From Actinomycetota bacterium (GTDB lineage: Bacteria; Actinomycetota; Coriobacteriia; Anaerosomatales; Anaerosomataceae), in NCBI GenBank assembly GCA_004348925.1, contig RCMX01000006.1, positions 95,289-128,735 on the forward strand: 33,447 nucleotides of DNA, given 5' to 3'. Below, piece after piece: positions 1 to 8,452 of the stretch (its first letter is position 1; the number at the start of each line of letters is the position of its first letter). The position numbers and the translations under genes are program-made. The notes under the pieces were generated by a model. That model worked only from the letters and a program-made list of their open reading frames with translations. It did no database searches and was not told the origin of the DNA.

Positions 1-728
1 TGCTCGCGGGTGGCGCGAACGATCGCCGAGACGTACCCGACGACGCCCTCGTCGACGACAACGCGGTCAAGCTCGGCCCGTGCCGCGAGGATGTCAGCCG
101 CCGAGGCGACCTTGCGCACACCGAGCTCGTCGAGGGAGGTCATCTCCATGCCGCCGACGTGGCGCGAGAGGATCTGCGCTTCCTCCTCGGCGGAGGGATA
201 GCTCACGAGCACCTTCTGGGCGAAGCGGTCGAGCTGCGCCTCGGGGAGCGGGTAGGTGCCCTCGTACTCGACGGGGTTCTGGGTGGCGACGACCAGGAAC
301 GGCCTGGGCAGCTCGTGCCCCACGCCGTCGATCGTGACCTGGCCTTCCTGCATCGCTTCGAGGAGCGCCGACTGCGTCTTGGGGGGCGTGCGGTTGATCT
401 CATCGGCCAGCACGATGTTGGCGAAGACCGGCCCGGTGCGCAGGAAGAACTGCTGGCGCTCCAGATCGAAGACGTTCGTGCCTACGACGTCTGCCGGCAT
501 GAGGTCGGGCGAGAACTGGATGCGCTTGAACGAGATGTCGAGCGTGTGCGCAAGCGCGCGTGCGAGCAGCGTCTTCGCGGTGCCCGGCACGCCTTCAAGC
601 AGCACGTGGCCGCCCGTGATGATGCCGACGAGCAACGCGTCGACCGTCTCGGCCTGCCCCACGACCGCCTTGGCGACCTCGGCGCGTACATCCGCCGCGA
701 GCTTCTGGACCCTCTCGGTGTCAGCCAT
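1..728 (-). CDS. MoxR-family AAA+ ATPase (3' end outside window)
   Basis: This is a MoxR-type AAA+ ATPase, a family that acts as a chaperone-like ATPase helping to assemble or activate partner proteins, often alongside DUF58 and VWA proteins. I translated the minus strand from an ATG at 728; the frame stays open for 242 codons and runs off the left edge, so roughly the last quarter of a usual 310-330 residue protein is missing. Walker A reads GVPGTAKT near residues 46-53, Walker B reads VLADEIN, and the MoxR signatures LLEAMQEGQVTIDG and VVATQNPVEYEG follow in order. The ATG overlaps the last 8 bases of the DUF4350 gene, so the two are probably translationally coupled. With the DUF4350 and DUF4129 genes upstream it forms a recurrent actinobacterial membrane module. 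The identity is firm; the biological client is unknown. Confidence 0.93.
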   Translation of the reverse strand, partial: MADTERVQKLAADVRAEVAKAVVGQAETVDALLVGIITGGHVLLEGVPGTAKTLLARALAHTLDISFKRIQFSPDLMPADVVGTNVFDLERQQFFLRTGPVFANIVLADEINRTPPKTQSALLEAMQEGQVTIDGVGHELPRPFLVVATQNPVEYEGTYPLPEAQLDRFAQKVLVSYPSAEEEAQILSRHVGGMEMTSLDELGVRKVASAADILAARAELDRVVVDEGVVGYVSAIVRATRE

Positions 729-1839
729 CGATACCTTCGACCTCCCGTCGCGCGCGGGCAAGCATGCCCGCGACCTGCACGAACTCTTCTTCTGCGATGT
801 TCTCCTTGCCGAGCAGCACCTGTGTCTGCTCGAGCGCCGCGCCAGCCGAGGGGTGCCGCTTGCGCCCCATCACCGGCGATCCATACCGTCGTGTGAGCGC
901 CCGCGTGAGCCCGTCCGCGAGCGCCTGCAGCGCTTCTCGGCGAGCACCGGCTTTGCGGTAGAGGCCAGCGAGCGAATCGATGTACGCCGAGGTGCGAGCC
1001 ACGGGCGTCTCGGCCACACCGATAGTCGGGCCGAGGCGACGTCCGTACGCCGCGAGCATGAGTGCGATGCCGAGCCCGAGCGCCAGGAGTGCCGTCTGTC
1101 CGCCAGCCCCGACACGCTCGAGGACGCCGCCGCCGCGTGCGAAGCCGTGATGGTACTCGTCGAAGTAGACCGGCCCGCCCGATGCCGAGACGAGCACCGC
1201 AAGCTCTGCGTTGTCGGCCTCGGAGATGCCCTCGTTCGAGAACGAGTACGAGTCGGCGAGCCACACGACCTCGCCCACGCCCACCCGGCGCACGAGCATC
1301 GCCGAGCCGTCGCCGTCCTTGAAGATGTCCGCCCAGGTGCCATCGTCGGGCAATAGCCGTGCCGAGCCGACCTTCGCCGCGCTCACGCCCTGGACGTAGA
1401 ACGCCGGCATGACCGGTCGCAGCTCGGTTTCCTGGCCGTAGAGCGTGCCAACCTGCAGGTCCATCGCGCGGACGAACTCCATCACGAACGGACCCGAAAA
1501 CACGACACGCCCACCGTCGCGCACCCACCCTGCAAGCACGCGCGCGTCATCTGGCGTGACCTGTTTCGCAAGCGGTTCGCTTGTGGCGATGAGCACGGTG
1601 CCTTCCTCGGGCAGAGTCTCGAACTGCTGCAACGTGCGCGGTTCGTAGCCAAGCTCGTCCAGGTAGCGATAGAGCACCTTGTACCCCTCGGGTGCCGAGG
1701 AGAACGTCGTCGAATCCGCCATACCGGACTTCACGTAGCGGTTCGCACCCGCCACCGCCGCCGAGTACAGCACGATGACTGCGAGCGTGATAACGAGCGC
1801 GGTAAGAAGCCGCGGGTCGACGGGTAGTCGGCGCTTCAC
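721..1839 (-). CDS. DUF4350 membrane-anchored protein
   Basis: The 372-residue product has one N-terminal membrane segment (about residues 11-31), then an extracytoplasmic domain resembling DUF4350. A second hydrophobic segment lies around residues 250-265, and a cytoplasmic C-terminal tail of about 100 residues follows. The DUF4350 part shows the family's pattern: a segment on recovering a short-lived value (GYKVLYRYLDELGY), then VLIATSEPL, then a GGRVVFSGP turn, and later FDEYHHG. The start is a GTG at 1839 sharing four bases (GTGA) with the stop of the DUF4129 gene. Its 3' end overlaps the MoxR start. The DUF4129-DUF4350-MoxR order is a known conserved set whose function is not settled; a role in the cell envelope is inference only. 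I see no catalytic motif. Confidence 0.85.
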   Translation of the reverse strand: MKRRLPVDPRLLTALVITLAVIVLYSAAVAGANRYVKSGMADSTTFSSAPEGYKVLYRYLDELGYEPRTLQQFETLPEEGTVLIATSEPLAKQVTPDDARVLAGWVRDGGRVVFSGPFVMEFVRAMDLQVGTLYGQETELRPVMPAFYVQGVSAAKVGSARLLPDDGTWADIFKDGDGSAMLVRRVGVGEVVWLADSYSFSNEGISEADNAELAVLVSASGGPVYFDEYHHGFARGGGVLERVGAGGQTALLALGLGIALMLAAYGRRLGPTIGVAETPVARTSAYIDSLAGLYRKAGARREALQALADGLTRALTRRYGSPVMGRKRHPSAGAALEQTQVLLGKENIAEEEFVQVAGMLARARREVEGIDG

Positions 1840-2870
1840 CGGGCATCACCGACCAGAGTTGCCACAAGCTTGCTGTAGACCGCGCGGGCAGCAGCGTAGC
1901 CGTCAGCACCCGGGTCGATGTGGCCGTACCACGCGGGCTCGAACGCGTCGCAGAGCTCCGAGAGCGGTGGCAGCACCGTAGGCCGCGCCAGCGCGACGTC
2001 GGCCAACAGCTCGCCATCCGTGCGCGTGCGCGTTCTCGGCACGATGCCGCGCTCGACGAGCTCGCGGGCCGCGCCGCCAAAGAGCGCCCGGACCGCATCG
2101 CGGTAGCGGCCGGCAGCGGCCTCGGCGTCGGCGAAGGCGAGCGCATCATCAGGCAGACCCTCGGCAGCGGCGATAACGGCATCGCCGGACGTGTCGTCCC
2201 CGGAGCCGTCGGACCGGGCGACCACCGAGCGCATACGCCGCGCGAGCACGAACACCACCCACGCGATCACGAAGACGCTCAGCACAAGCAGCAGATAGTA
2301 GAGCGCGCGGAACGTCGTCTGCGTGGACTTCGCACCGGTCACGCCCTCGAGCCACCGCAGCACCTTGTCGATGAGCTTCTGCAGGAACTCCTGGAAGCGC
2401 TGGCGCGCATCGAGCGTCTCGACCACGCCCTCATCGGTGAGGATCTTCTCAAGCAGCGCGGTGTCTCCCGCTGGCGGCGTCCCCGGCTGGCCGAGCGCGA
2501 CTTCTTGCGAGCGCAGCTGCGCGAGCATGTCCTCGGCGGCCTCTCGTCGCGTGGTCTCGCTCCGTGCACCATCAAGCCGCACGACAAGACTCAGAAGCAC
2601 GCCTTGCTCGACCGGCATCGATGCACCGGAGACGGTGACGGATTCCACCGAGATGACCCGGTCGCGCACGACCGCGCCAAGTTGCCCGGCAGCGGAGGGC
2701 TCCCCCACTCCCGGCAGTGCCGCTTCGACCGCTGTGCGCGCCTCGGTCACGCGCGCGACGTAGTCGGCGAGCGAGACGCTCGTGGTTGCCCCGGCAGCGT
2801 CGGCGAACGACGGCGCCATGAGCGTCGCCGCAAGGATGAGGACCGCTATCGCGTAGCGCGCGCGTCTCAT
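1836..2870 (-). CDS. DUF4129 domain membrane protein
   Basis: The likely product is 344 residues, from an ATG at 2870 that shares ATGA with the upstream gene's stop. The same frame is open further upstream, but that part reads as arginine-rich shadow of the neighbouring gene, so I reject it. A signal peptide or anchor is visible at residues 1-28 (MRRARYAIAVLILAATLM, ending in Ala-rich sequence). An extracytoplasmic domain of about 150 residues follows, then a transmembrane helix (YYLLLVLSVFVIAWVVFVLA). The cytoplasmic tail ends in the DUF4129 signature: YRDAVRALFGGAARELVERG, then a DGELLADVA segment, then FEPAWYG. DUF4129 tails are commonly found in transglutaminase-like (TgpA) neighbourhoods with MoxR and DUF58. 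No transglutaminase domain is present here. Function is unknown beyond this association. Confidence 0.82.
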   Translation of the reverse strand: MRRARYAIAVLILAATLMAPSFADAAGATTSVSLADYVARVTEARTAVEAALPGVGEPSAAGQLGAVVRDRVISVESVTVSGASMPVEQGVLLSLVVRLDGARSETTRREAAEDMLAQLRSQEVALGQPGTPPAGDTALLEKILTDEGVVETLDARQRFQEFLQKLIDKVLRWLEGVTGAKSTQTTFRALYYLLLVLSVFVIAWVVFVLARRMRSVVARSDGSGDDTSGDAVIAAAEGLPDDALAFADAEAAAGRYRDAVRALFGGAARELVERGIVPRTRTRTDGELLADVALARPTVLPPLSELCDAFEPAWYGHIDPGADGYAAARAVYSKLVATLVGDAR

Positions 2871-3739
2871 GCGGCAGGAGTGAGTTCCCGGGCGCGGACG
2901 ATGATGTCCATGCCCTCGTTGCGTGAGCGCAGGTCGAGATACATGCTGAAGAGCGCGAGCGGGGTGAACGGCGCAGGCAGTGCGATCGCCAGGCCGAGCG
3001 TGAGCCCCTCGGTCACCTTCCATCCGATCGAGAGCGGCTGGAAGATCGCGTCGGGGTTCTGCAGGCTGGCAACGATCTGCCGGATGATGACCGGCGACGC
3101 GAGCGCACCCTCGAACGCAGCGGTGAGCGCACCGACGAGCAACAGATAGCCGATCATGCGCCAGACGTTGCCCTTCACGAGCGCCATCGACCGCTTCATG
3201 GCGACGATGAGGTTCGCGTCTTCCACCACGCAGATCACGCCGGCGAGGCTGAATGCGACCCACGCGGCGATACCCGCCGCGCCGAGCACGAAGAACGAGG
3301 CGACCGCGGCCGCACCAACGATCGCGTTCACCACGTAGTAGACGAGCAGGTACCAGCCGAAGCGCGAAAGCCCGCCTTTGAGGACGCTCTTGCCGCTCTC
3401 GGCGGGCCGATAGAGCATGCCGGGAGCGGCGCGCAGCACGCTGCTGTCCAGGTACGCTCGGCCGATCATCAGCACCTGCGCCGCCGCGGCCATCACCACG
3501 TACGACATCGCCATCGTGGCGAGAAAGGCATCGTTCGGGGCCGCACCGCTGCTCGCCGCCGCGGAACCCGCGAACTCCGTGAAGCCGCGCATATAGAAGT
3601 CCTGTGCAAGACCGGCCGCAAGTGCCGCCGGAAAGACCGCGACCGCCGAGACGAAGAGTAGCTGCCTGTAATTCGCGCGGTAGAGCGCAAGCGCATCATC
3701 GAGAACGGTCCCGATGTTCCTCGGCGTGACGTCCCTCAC
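2867..3739 (-). CDS. Polytopic membrane protein, GDPD-membrane-domain-like
   Basis: The 290-residue protein has about six hydrophobic segments and no soluble catalytic domain. It opens with a cytoplasmic stretch (DVTPRNIGTVLDDALALYRANYRQLL) typical of the membrane domain attached to glycerophosphoryl diester phosphodiesterases and of free-standing relatives. A hallmark is the mid-protein loop VVEDANLIVAMKRSMALVKGN, followed by a WRMIGYLLLVGAL helix; this 'many paralog ... RS..LVKG' loop recurs in that superfamily. The start is a GTG at 3739 preceded by GGGGGAG four bases upstream. Its stop overlaps the DUF4129 start (ATGA). Placed between birA (12-base gap) and the DUF4129-DUF4350-MoxR genes, it probably belongs to the latter module. 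The exact role is unknown; no phosphodiesterase domain is present. Confidence 0.7.
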   Translation of the reverse strand: MRDVTPRNIGTVLDDALALYRANYRQLLFVSAVAVFPAALAAGLAQDFYMRGFTEFAGSAAASSGAAPNDAFLATMAMSYVVMAAAAQVLMIGRAYLDSSVLRAAPGMLYRPAESGKSVLKGGLSRFGWYLLVYYVVNAIVGAAAVASFFVLGAAGIAAWVAFSLAGVICVVEDANLIVAMKRSMALVKGNVWRMIGYLLLVGALTAAFEGALASPVIIRQIVASLQNPDAIFQPLSIGWKVTEGLTLGLAIALPAPFTPLALFSMYLDLRSRNEGMDIIVRARELTPAA

Positions 3740-3751
3740 GAAGCTCCCCCT

Positions 3752-4705
3752 CTACGAACGCAGTGTCACTTCTCCGGCGACCACCGGCACCGGTCCGTCC
3801 GGTCCGCGCACGAGCAGCCGCGCAGACGCGTCGACCCCTTCGACCACGCCGGACGCCACGATCACGCCCGTCATATCACGGATGACGACATCGGCTCCCA
3901 CAAGCGTGTGACGCGTCTCATACGCACCGCGCATCGCCGAGAATCCGCCTGCAAGGTACTCGCGGTACGCACGGGCGAGCCCGTCGAGTACAGCCGCTGC
4001 AACCTTCGAGGGAGTCGCATCGACAACGTCGTTCACGAACACGCCGTCCTGGAAGCAACGCTCAGAGCGGCGGACGTTCACGCCGCACCCCGCCACCACC
4101 CACTCCACTCTATCGGTTTCCGCGGACATCTCCACAAGAATCCCTGCGATCTTCTTGCCTGCAAGTTGCACATCGTTCGGCCACTTGAGCTGCGGGTGCA
4201 CGCCGAGCGCCTCGAGCCCGTACGCCACGCCAAGCGCGCACGCTGGCGCGAACGCGGCGATCTCGGAGGGCGCACATGGCGGGCGGAGGAGCGCCGAGAG
4301 GTACGCGCCTCCCTCGGGCGACGTCCACTCCCTGCCGAGACGCCCCTTGCCCGCACGCTGCCTCGCAGCGACGACGACGGTGCCCTCCTCGGCACCAGCG
4401 CGTGCCAGCACCTTGCAGTCTTCGTTGGTGGAGCCCGTCTCGGCAGCGCCCTCGATGCAGACCCACAGCGAGTCCGTTACGAGGCGTTCGACTTCGACCG
4501 GCACGAGGCCTGCGGGGAGCGAAATGAGTCGGTAGCCCTCACCGCGCACCGCATCGATCTGATAGCCGGCGGCGACAAGCGCCGTGACGTGCTTGGCGAC
4601 GGCCACACGGCTCACGCCGAGCGCCTCGGCAAGACGCTGCCCCGAGAGACCGGACTCGCCCGCGGTGGCGAGCGCCGAGGCGATCTCAGACCTGCGTGTC
4701 TTCAC
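3752..4705 (-). CDS. birA: Bifunctional biotin-[acetyl-CoA-carboxylase] ligase / biotin operon repressor
   Basis: BirA activates biotin with ATP to biotinyl-5'-AMP and attaches it to the lysine of biotin carboxyl carrier proteins; versions with an N-terminal helix-turn-helix also repress biotin genes. Here an HTH spans about residues 8-45 (GLSGQRLAEALGVSRVAVAK). The ligase domain follows with the ATP/biotin loop GKGRLGREW (119-127), TSPEGGAYLS, KWPNDV (174-179) and GKKIAGIL (183-190), and a small C-terminal SH3-like domain ends in GEVTLRS. I choose the GTG at 4705 (317 residues) because GGGGAGG lies six bases upstream; an ATG at 4738 gives 11 more residues but lies deeper inside the DedA gene. 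It still overlaps the DedA 3' end by 20 bases. The gene sits at the end of a pan-nad cofactor operon. No biotin operator was recognised in the window. Confidence 0.93.
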   Translation of the reverse strand: MKTRRSEIASALATAGESGLSGQRLAEALGVSRVAVAKHVTALVAAGYQIDAVRGEGYRLISLPAGLVPVEVERLVTDSLWVCIEGAAETGSTNEDCKVLARAGAEEGTVVVAARQRAGKGRLGREWTSPEGGAYLSALLRPPCAPSEIAAFAPACALGVAYGLEALGVHPQLKWPNDVQLAGKKIAGILVEMSAETDRVEWVVAGCGVNVRRSERCFQDGVFVNDVVDATPSKVAAAVLDGLARAYREYLAGGFSAMRGAYETRHTLVGADVVIRDMTGVIVASGVVEGVDASARLLVRGPDGPVPVVAGEVTLRS

Positions 4706-5381
4706 GTGACGCCTCCCCGGCGTCGGCGCCGTCCGCACCCTCCGAGAACTTCTCGATGCGCGCCTTCGCCAGCTTCTGACGGCCCCACACCAGGAACGCG
4801 ACCATCGCGACGAGCAGGAACAGTCCGAACCAGGTGATGTTGCGGGCTATCGCAAGGGCGCGGTCGAAGTTCTCCGCGAAAACGATGCCGAGCACAAGCA
4901 TCAAGACCGTGTAGATCGTGGCTCCGATGAACATCCACACCTCGAAGACCCAGACGCGCATGCGCGAGACGCCGGCGATGACGGGCACGAAGTTCTTGAA
5001 CACGGCGGCAAACCGTGAGAGCACGAGCGTCTTGTTGCCGTGGCGCTCGAAGTACTCCTCGGCGGCGATGATGCGCTCCTCGTCGAAGAAGCGCCCGCCC
5101 CACCTGAGAAGTGCCGCCTTCCCGCCACGCGTGCCGAAGAAGAACGACAGGTTCCCGCCAACCATTGCGCCCGCGACCGCGCACGCGGTGACGAGCACCG
5201 GATCGAGCGAGCCCTTCACGGTCACGAAGCCTGCCGCCATCACGATGGTCTCGCCCGGCGTGGCCGAGCCGATCACGAAGAGGTTCTCGGAGATGGCGAA
5301 GATGAAGACGATGAGGTAGCCCCAGTCGTTTAGAGCCACCAGGAACCAGTCGAGGATCGCGATCCCGGTCTGGGGAGCCAT
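4686..5381 (-). CDS. DedA/VTT family membrane protein
   Basis: The 231-residue protein matches the DedA family of membrane proteins, some of which move undecaprenyl phosphate or phospholipid headgroups across the membrane. Its order is typical: an N-terminal amphipathic/hydrophobic stretch (ILDWFLVALNDWGYLIVFIF), then ENLFVIGSATPGETIVMAAGF, a glycine-rich reentrant region (GAMVGGNLSFFFGTRGG), the conserved loop SRFAAVFKNFVPVIAGVSRM with its key Arg residues and Pro, and two C-terminal helices. The last 25 residues are acidic and soluble. The ATG at 5381 has GGAGGTGG just upstream and overlaps the preceding stop by one base (TGATG). An open extension further upstream is rejected because it is arginine-rich shadow. 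Substrate cannot be read from sequence. Confidence 0.88.
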   Translation of the reverse strand: MAPQTGIAILDWFLVALNDWGYLIVFIFAISENLFVIGSATPGETIVMAAGFVTVKGSLDPVLVTACAVAGAMVGGNLSFFFGTRGGKAALLRWGGRFFDEERIIAAEEYFERHGNKTLVLSRFAAVFKNFVPVIAGVSRMRVWVFEVWMFIGATIYTVLMLVLGIVFAENFDRALAIARNITWFGLFLLVAMVAFLVWGRQKLAKARIEKFSEGADGADAGEASREDTQV

Positions 5382-5851
5382 CAGACACCCACCTCCTCGG
5401 CAGGAGCGACGAGGTGGCGAAGCCACGCGTCCCACTGCACAGCGCTCGGATAGAGCAGCACGAAGCCGAGCAGTGTGAGCACGAGCATCAGCAGTGCGTC
5501 GCCGGGCGAGTGCGTGAACAGCACCAGCACGATGCCGAGCACGCTGGGCGATGCGGCAAGCCCCACAAGCGTCCACGACGTACTGCGAACGAATGCGATG
5601 GCGTTCTCGGTGGGCATCCCGGACGGAGCGAGCGTGATCCGGCGTCCGAACGTGCGGCCGAAGAGCACGGCGCCAACTGCTGCGGCAAGCATCATCGAGC
5701 GCAGTCCGAGAGGCGCCGCAAAGGCAGGTGCGCCGGTGGCCGCGAGCAGCTGCGAGATGCCGATGAGCGCGAATGGCGCAAGGAGCGCCGGCGACGACGC
5801 ACGCATCCAGCGCAGGTAGTGTTCGCGTGCGTTAGGCGCCCCGTGGGTCAC
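5381..5851 (-). CDS. Small hydrophobic membrane protein, unknown function
   Basis: I do not recognise this family. The product is 156 residues from a GTG at 5851, which has GGGGAG six bases upstream; an ATG at 5896 would add 15 basic residues and overlap the nadC stop, so it is less likely. There are about four hydrophobic segments: SPALLAPFALIGISQLLA, a mid segment around LRSMMLAAAVGAVLFG, STSWTLVGLAASPSVLGIVLVL, and ALLMLVLTLLGFVLLYPSA. A short conserved-looking soluble linker TLAPSGMPTENAIAFVRS lies between the second and third. The gene lies 28 bases after nadC and is coupled to the DedA gene by a TGATG overlap, so it is almost certainly co-transcribed with both. A generic role in the envelope is possible but not supported by a motif. 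Confidence 0.75.
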   Translation of the reverse strand: MTHGAPNAREHYLRWMRASSPALLAPFALIGISQLLAATGAPAFAAPLGLRSMMLAAAVGAVLFGRTFGRRITLAPSGMPTENAIAFVRSTSWTLVGLAASPSVLGIVLVLFTHSPGDALLMLVLTLLGFVLLYPSAVQWDAWLRHLVAPAEEVGV

Positions 5852-5879
5852 GTACGACTCCCCTTTTGGTAAACCCCGT

Positions 5880-6788
5880 CTACGTCTTGGTTTCATCTAG
5901 CCCGAAATCGACCGGCGGGGCAAGGGCGATAGCGCTGGAAGACACGATATCGACACCTGTGGCAGCAAGCGCGGACAGCCGCTCGAAGCGGATTCCGCCG
6001 GAGGCCTCTATCTCGCAGGTCGCACCCGTGTCGCGCAGCTCGCGCACCGCCGAGGCAAGCGCGGCGTCATCGAAGTTGTCGAGCATCACCACGTCGGCGC
6101 CCGCACCCGCAGCTTCAAGCGCCTGCGCAAGCGTGTCGGCCTCGATCTCCACGCGCAGCCCCGGTGTGCCCGCGCGCGCCGCCGCAACAGCAGCGCTCAC
6201 GCTGCCCGCGCGCGCGAGGTGATTGTCCTTCACGAGGACCATGTCCCAGAGTCCCGCGCGGTGATTGTGCGCTCCGCCGACGGCGACCGCGTACTTCGAA
6301 AGCGCGCGCAACCCGGGCAGCGTCTTGCGCGTGTCATGCACGCGAAGCGTGGCACCTGCGGCGGTCTGCCACCGGTTCGCCTCGGCGGCTATGCCCGAGA
6401 GGATCATGAGGAAGTCGAGTGCGGTCCTCTCGGCAGCAAGCACGATGCGGGCGTTGCCTTCGACTTCGAGCACCGGCGTGCCAGCCGAGACGTGCGCGCC
6501 TTCGGCGACCAGCGGGAGGATGTCGACGTCGTCGGGGGCGCCGACAGCGGTCGCAAGCATCTCGAAGACGCGCGCCGCGACCGGCAGCCCGCAGACGACG
6601 GTGCTCTCGCGGGCGACGACGGCGCCCGTGAAGCGTGCTGTCGACGGGACGGCCGCCGCCGAGGTGACGTCGCGCGCGAGCAGCTCGAAGTCATCGACGG
6701 CTACACGGATGCGGCCGGGCGTGACGCCAAGGTCCTCGGCAAGCGCGGCCGCTACGATGTCGTCGATGGGTGGAAGCGGCGGCACCAT
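5880..6788 (-). CDS. nadC: Nicotinate-nucleotide pyrophosphorylase (quinolinate phosphoribosyltransferase)
   Basis: NadC converts quinolinate and PRPP to nicotinate mononucleotide, CO2 and pyrophosphate, the third step of de novo NAD synthesis. The 302-residue product carries AERTALDFLMILSGIA (119-134), the active-site HDTRKTLPGLR (151-161), KYAVAVGGAHNHRAGLWDMV, LVKDNH and the late EASGGI and GVDIVSSSAI motifs of the family. I choose the ATG at 6788 because GGAG lies eight bases upstream; a GTG at 6797, overlapping the nadB stop as GTGA, would add three residues. One oddity is the N-terminus. The usual 'EDLG.GDVT' stretch is split by about 17 extra residues between AEDLG and RDVTS. It follows nadB closely and completes an uninterrupted nadA-nadB-nadC series. 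Confidence 0.95.
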   Translation of the reverse strand: MVPPLPPIDDIVAAALAEDLGVTPGRIRVAVDDFELLARDVTSAAAVPSTARFTGAVVARESTVVCGLPVAARVFEMLATAVGAPDDVDILPLVAEGAHVSAGTPVLEVEGNARIVLAAERTALDFLMILSGIAAEANRWQTAAGATLRVHDTRKTLPGLRALSKYAVAVGGAHNHRAGLWDMVLVKDNHLARAGSVSAAVAAARAGTPGLRVEIEADTLAQALEAAGAGADVVMLDNFDDAALASAVRELRDTGATCEIEASGGIRFERLSALAATGVDIVSSSAIALAPPVDFGLDETKT

Positions 6789-6793
6789 GCGGC

Positions 6794-8452
6794 TCACTCC
6801 AGTCCGACCGCAACGGCGCCGGCCTCGGGGGCGGCACTTACCGGCAGTTCGCGGGGTGCCGCGGCGCCGCGCGTCCACGCGAGTCGTGTGCGCCAGTGCT
6901 CGTCGTCGCGCACCGGGAAGTCCGAGCGGAAGTGCGTGCCCCGACTCTCACGGCGGTAACGCGCGGCATACGCGATGAGTCCGGCAACCGTCGCCATGTT
7001 GCGTGCCTCAAGCGTCTCGACGCTGGGACCGGCATCGCCGAGCGACGCCGCGACTGTTGCGATCTGGTCGCAGGCGGCTGCAAGGCCTTCCTCGGCACGC
7101 GTCATGCCTACCGAGGAGCTCATCGCCTGCTGGATGGCTGCACGCGCAGGGCCGGGAGCGCCGCCGTGGCCGCCCGCGCCCTCGCCTGCAACGCGCGCGG
7201 GGTGCGGCCGGGGGCGTTCGGTCCCGAGCGCACGCACGATGCGGCGCGAGAACACGAGGCCCTCGAGGAGCGAGTTGCTGGCGAGGCGATTCGCGCCGTG
7301 CAGGCCGCTCGCAGTGACTTCGCCGGAGGCGAAGAGCCCCGGCAGCGTGGAACGCCCGTCGATGTCCACAAGTACGCCGCCCACCATGTAGTGAGCCGCG
7401 GGAGCAACGGGGACAAGGTCGCGCGAAAGGTCGAAGCCGGCCTCGTGGCAGGTCTCCCAGATGGTCGGGAACCGCTCGGCAAGATGCTCGGCGCCGAGGT
7501 GCCGAGCGTCGAGCCAGACGTTAGGACGGCCGCAGCGCGCCATGACCTTCTCGATCTCGCGGCTCACGACGTCACGAGGAGCGAGCTCGGCAAGGGGATG
7601 CACGCCGAGCATGAAGCGCTCCTCGTTGCAGTCAAGCAGATACGCGCCGTCGCCACGGAGCGCCTCGGTGATGAGGAACTTCGGGCTCGACGCACTGTCG
7701 AGGGCGGTCGGGTGGAACTGCACGAACTCCATGTCCGCCAGCTCGGCGCCCGCCCGCCACGCGGCGGCGACGCCGTCGCCGGTCGCGATGAGGGGGTTCG
7801 TGGTCACACGATACGCCTGACCGCAGCCGCCGGTTGCAAGCACGGTCGCGCCTGCCCAGACGGCGGTCGGCTCGGTCGCGCCGGCTTCCAACACGAGCGC
7901 GCCGACGCAGCGCCCGTCCTCGGTGAGGAGGTCGACCAGGAATGCGTCTTCGAGCAGCTCGATGGCGTCGCTTCTGCGCACGATGGCCGAGAGCGTGTCC
8001 TGCAGCTCTGCCCCGGTCGCGTCGCCCGAGTGCAGCACGCGCGGAAGCGAGTGTCCGCCCTCGCGTGCAAGCTCCACCCGCCCGTCCGCCGAACGGTCGA
8101 ACATCACGCCGAGCGACACGAGCTCCCCGAGCGCGTCACCCGCTTCGCCCACGACCGCGCGGACCACGTCGGGCTCGCAGAGTCCCTGCCCGACGACGAG
8201 CGTGTCCGAGAGGTGCAGCTCCACCGAGTCGGTCTCACCGACCGCGCCGGCGATGCCGCCCTGCGCGTACCAGGTGTTCGTCTCGGAGACCTCGCCTTTG
8301 GTGACGAGCAGCACGCGCGCGAACTGCGATGCCTGCAACGCCGCCACAAGCCCCGCGATGCCGCTCCCGACGACGAGCACGTCGCATTCGCGACTCACAA
8401 GCGTGTCGGTGTCGAAGCCGAGCAGGTAGCGGGGGCCGGCGGGGGCGTTCAC
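6794..8452 (-). CDS. nadB: L-aspartate oxidase
   Basis: NadB is the FAD enzyme that oxidises L-aspartate to iminoaspartate, the first step of de novo NAD synthesis. The 552-residue product has the Rossmann FAD motif DVLVVGSGIAGL (24-35), the ETNTWYAQGGIAG segment that follows in this family, the substrate-side HSLPRVLHSGDATG, ATGGCGQ and DMEFVQFHPTAL motifs, and late active-site motifs HYMVGGVLVDIDGRS and GLFASGEV..SGLHGANRLASNSLLEGLVF. The C-terminal helical domain ends in the usual R..ESRGTHFRSDFP..D. The start is a GTG at 8452 that shares GTGA with the nadA stop. Succinate dehydrogenase flavoprotein is the main alternative and is ruled out by the nad neighbours and motif wording. Confidence 0.96.
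   Translation of the reverse strand: MNAPAGPRYLLGFDTDTLVSRECDVLVVGSGIAGLVAALQASQFARVLLVTKGEVSETNTWYAQGGIAGAVGETDSVELHLSDTLVVGQGLCEPDVVRAVVGEAGDALGELVSLGVMFDRSADGRVELAREGGHSLPRVLHSGDATGAELQDTLSAIVRRSDAIELLEDAFLVDLLTEDGRCVGALVLEAGATEPTAVWAGATVLATGGCGQAYRVTTNPLIATGDGVAAAWRAGAELADMEFVQFHPTALDSASSPKFLITEALRGDGAYLLDCNEERFMLGVHPLAELAPRDVVSREIEKVMARCGRPNVWLDARHLGAEHLAERFPTIWETCHEAGFDLSRDLVPVAPAAHYMVGGVLVDIDGRSTLPGLFASGEVTASGLHGANRLASNSLLEGLVFSRRIVRALGTERPRPHPARVAGEGAGGHGGAPGPARAAIQQAMSSSVGMTRAEEGLAAACDQIATVAASLGDAGPSVETLEARNMATVAGLIAYAARYRRESRGTHFRSDFPVRDDEHWRTRLAWTRGAAAPRELPVSAAPEAGAVAVGLE

Noticed and set aside
5852-5896. Upstream ATG for the small membrane protein at 5381
   Set aside because: It would overlap the nadC stop and add a highly basic segment; the GTG at 5851 has a proper ribosome-binding site.
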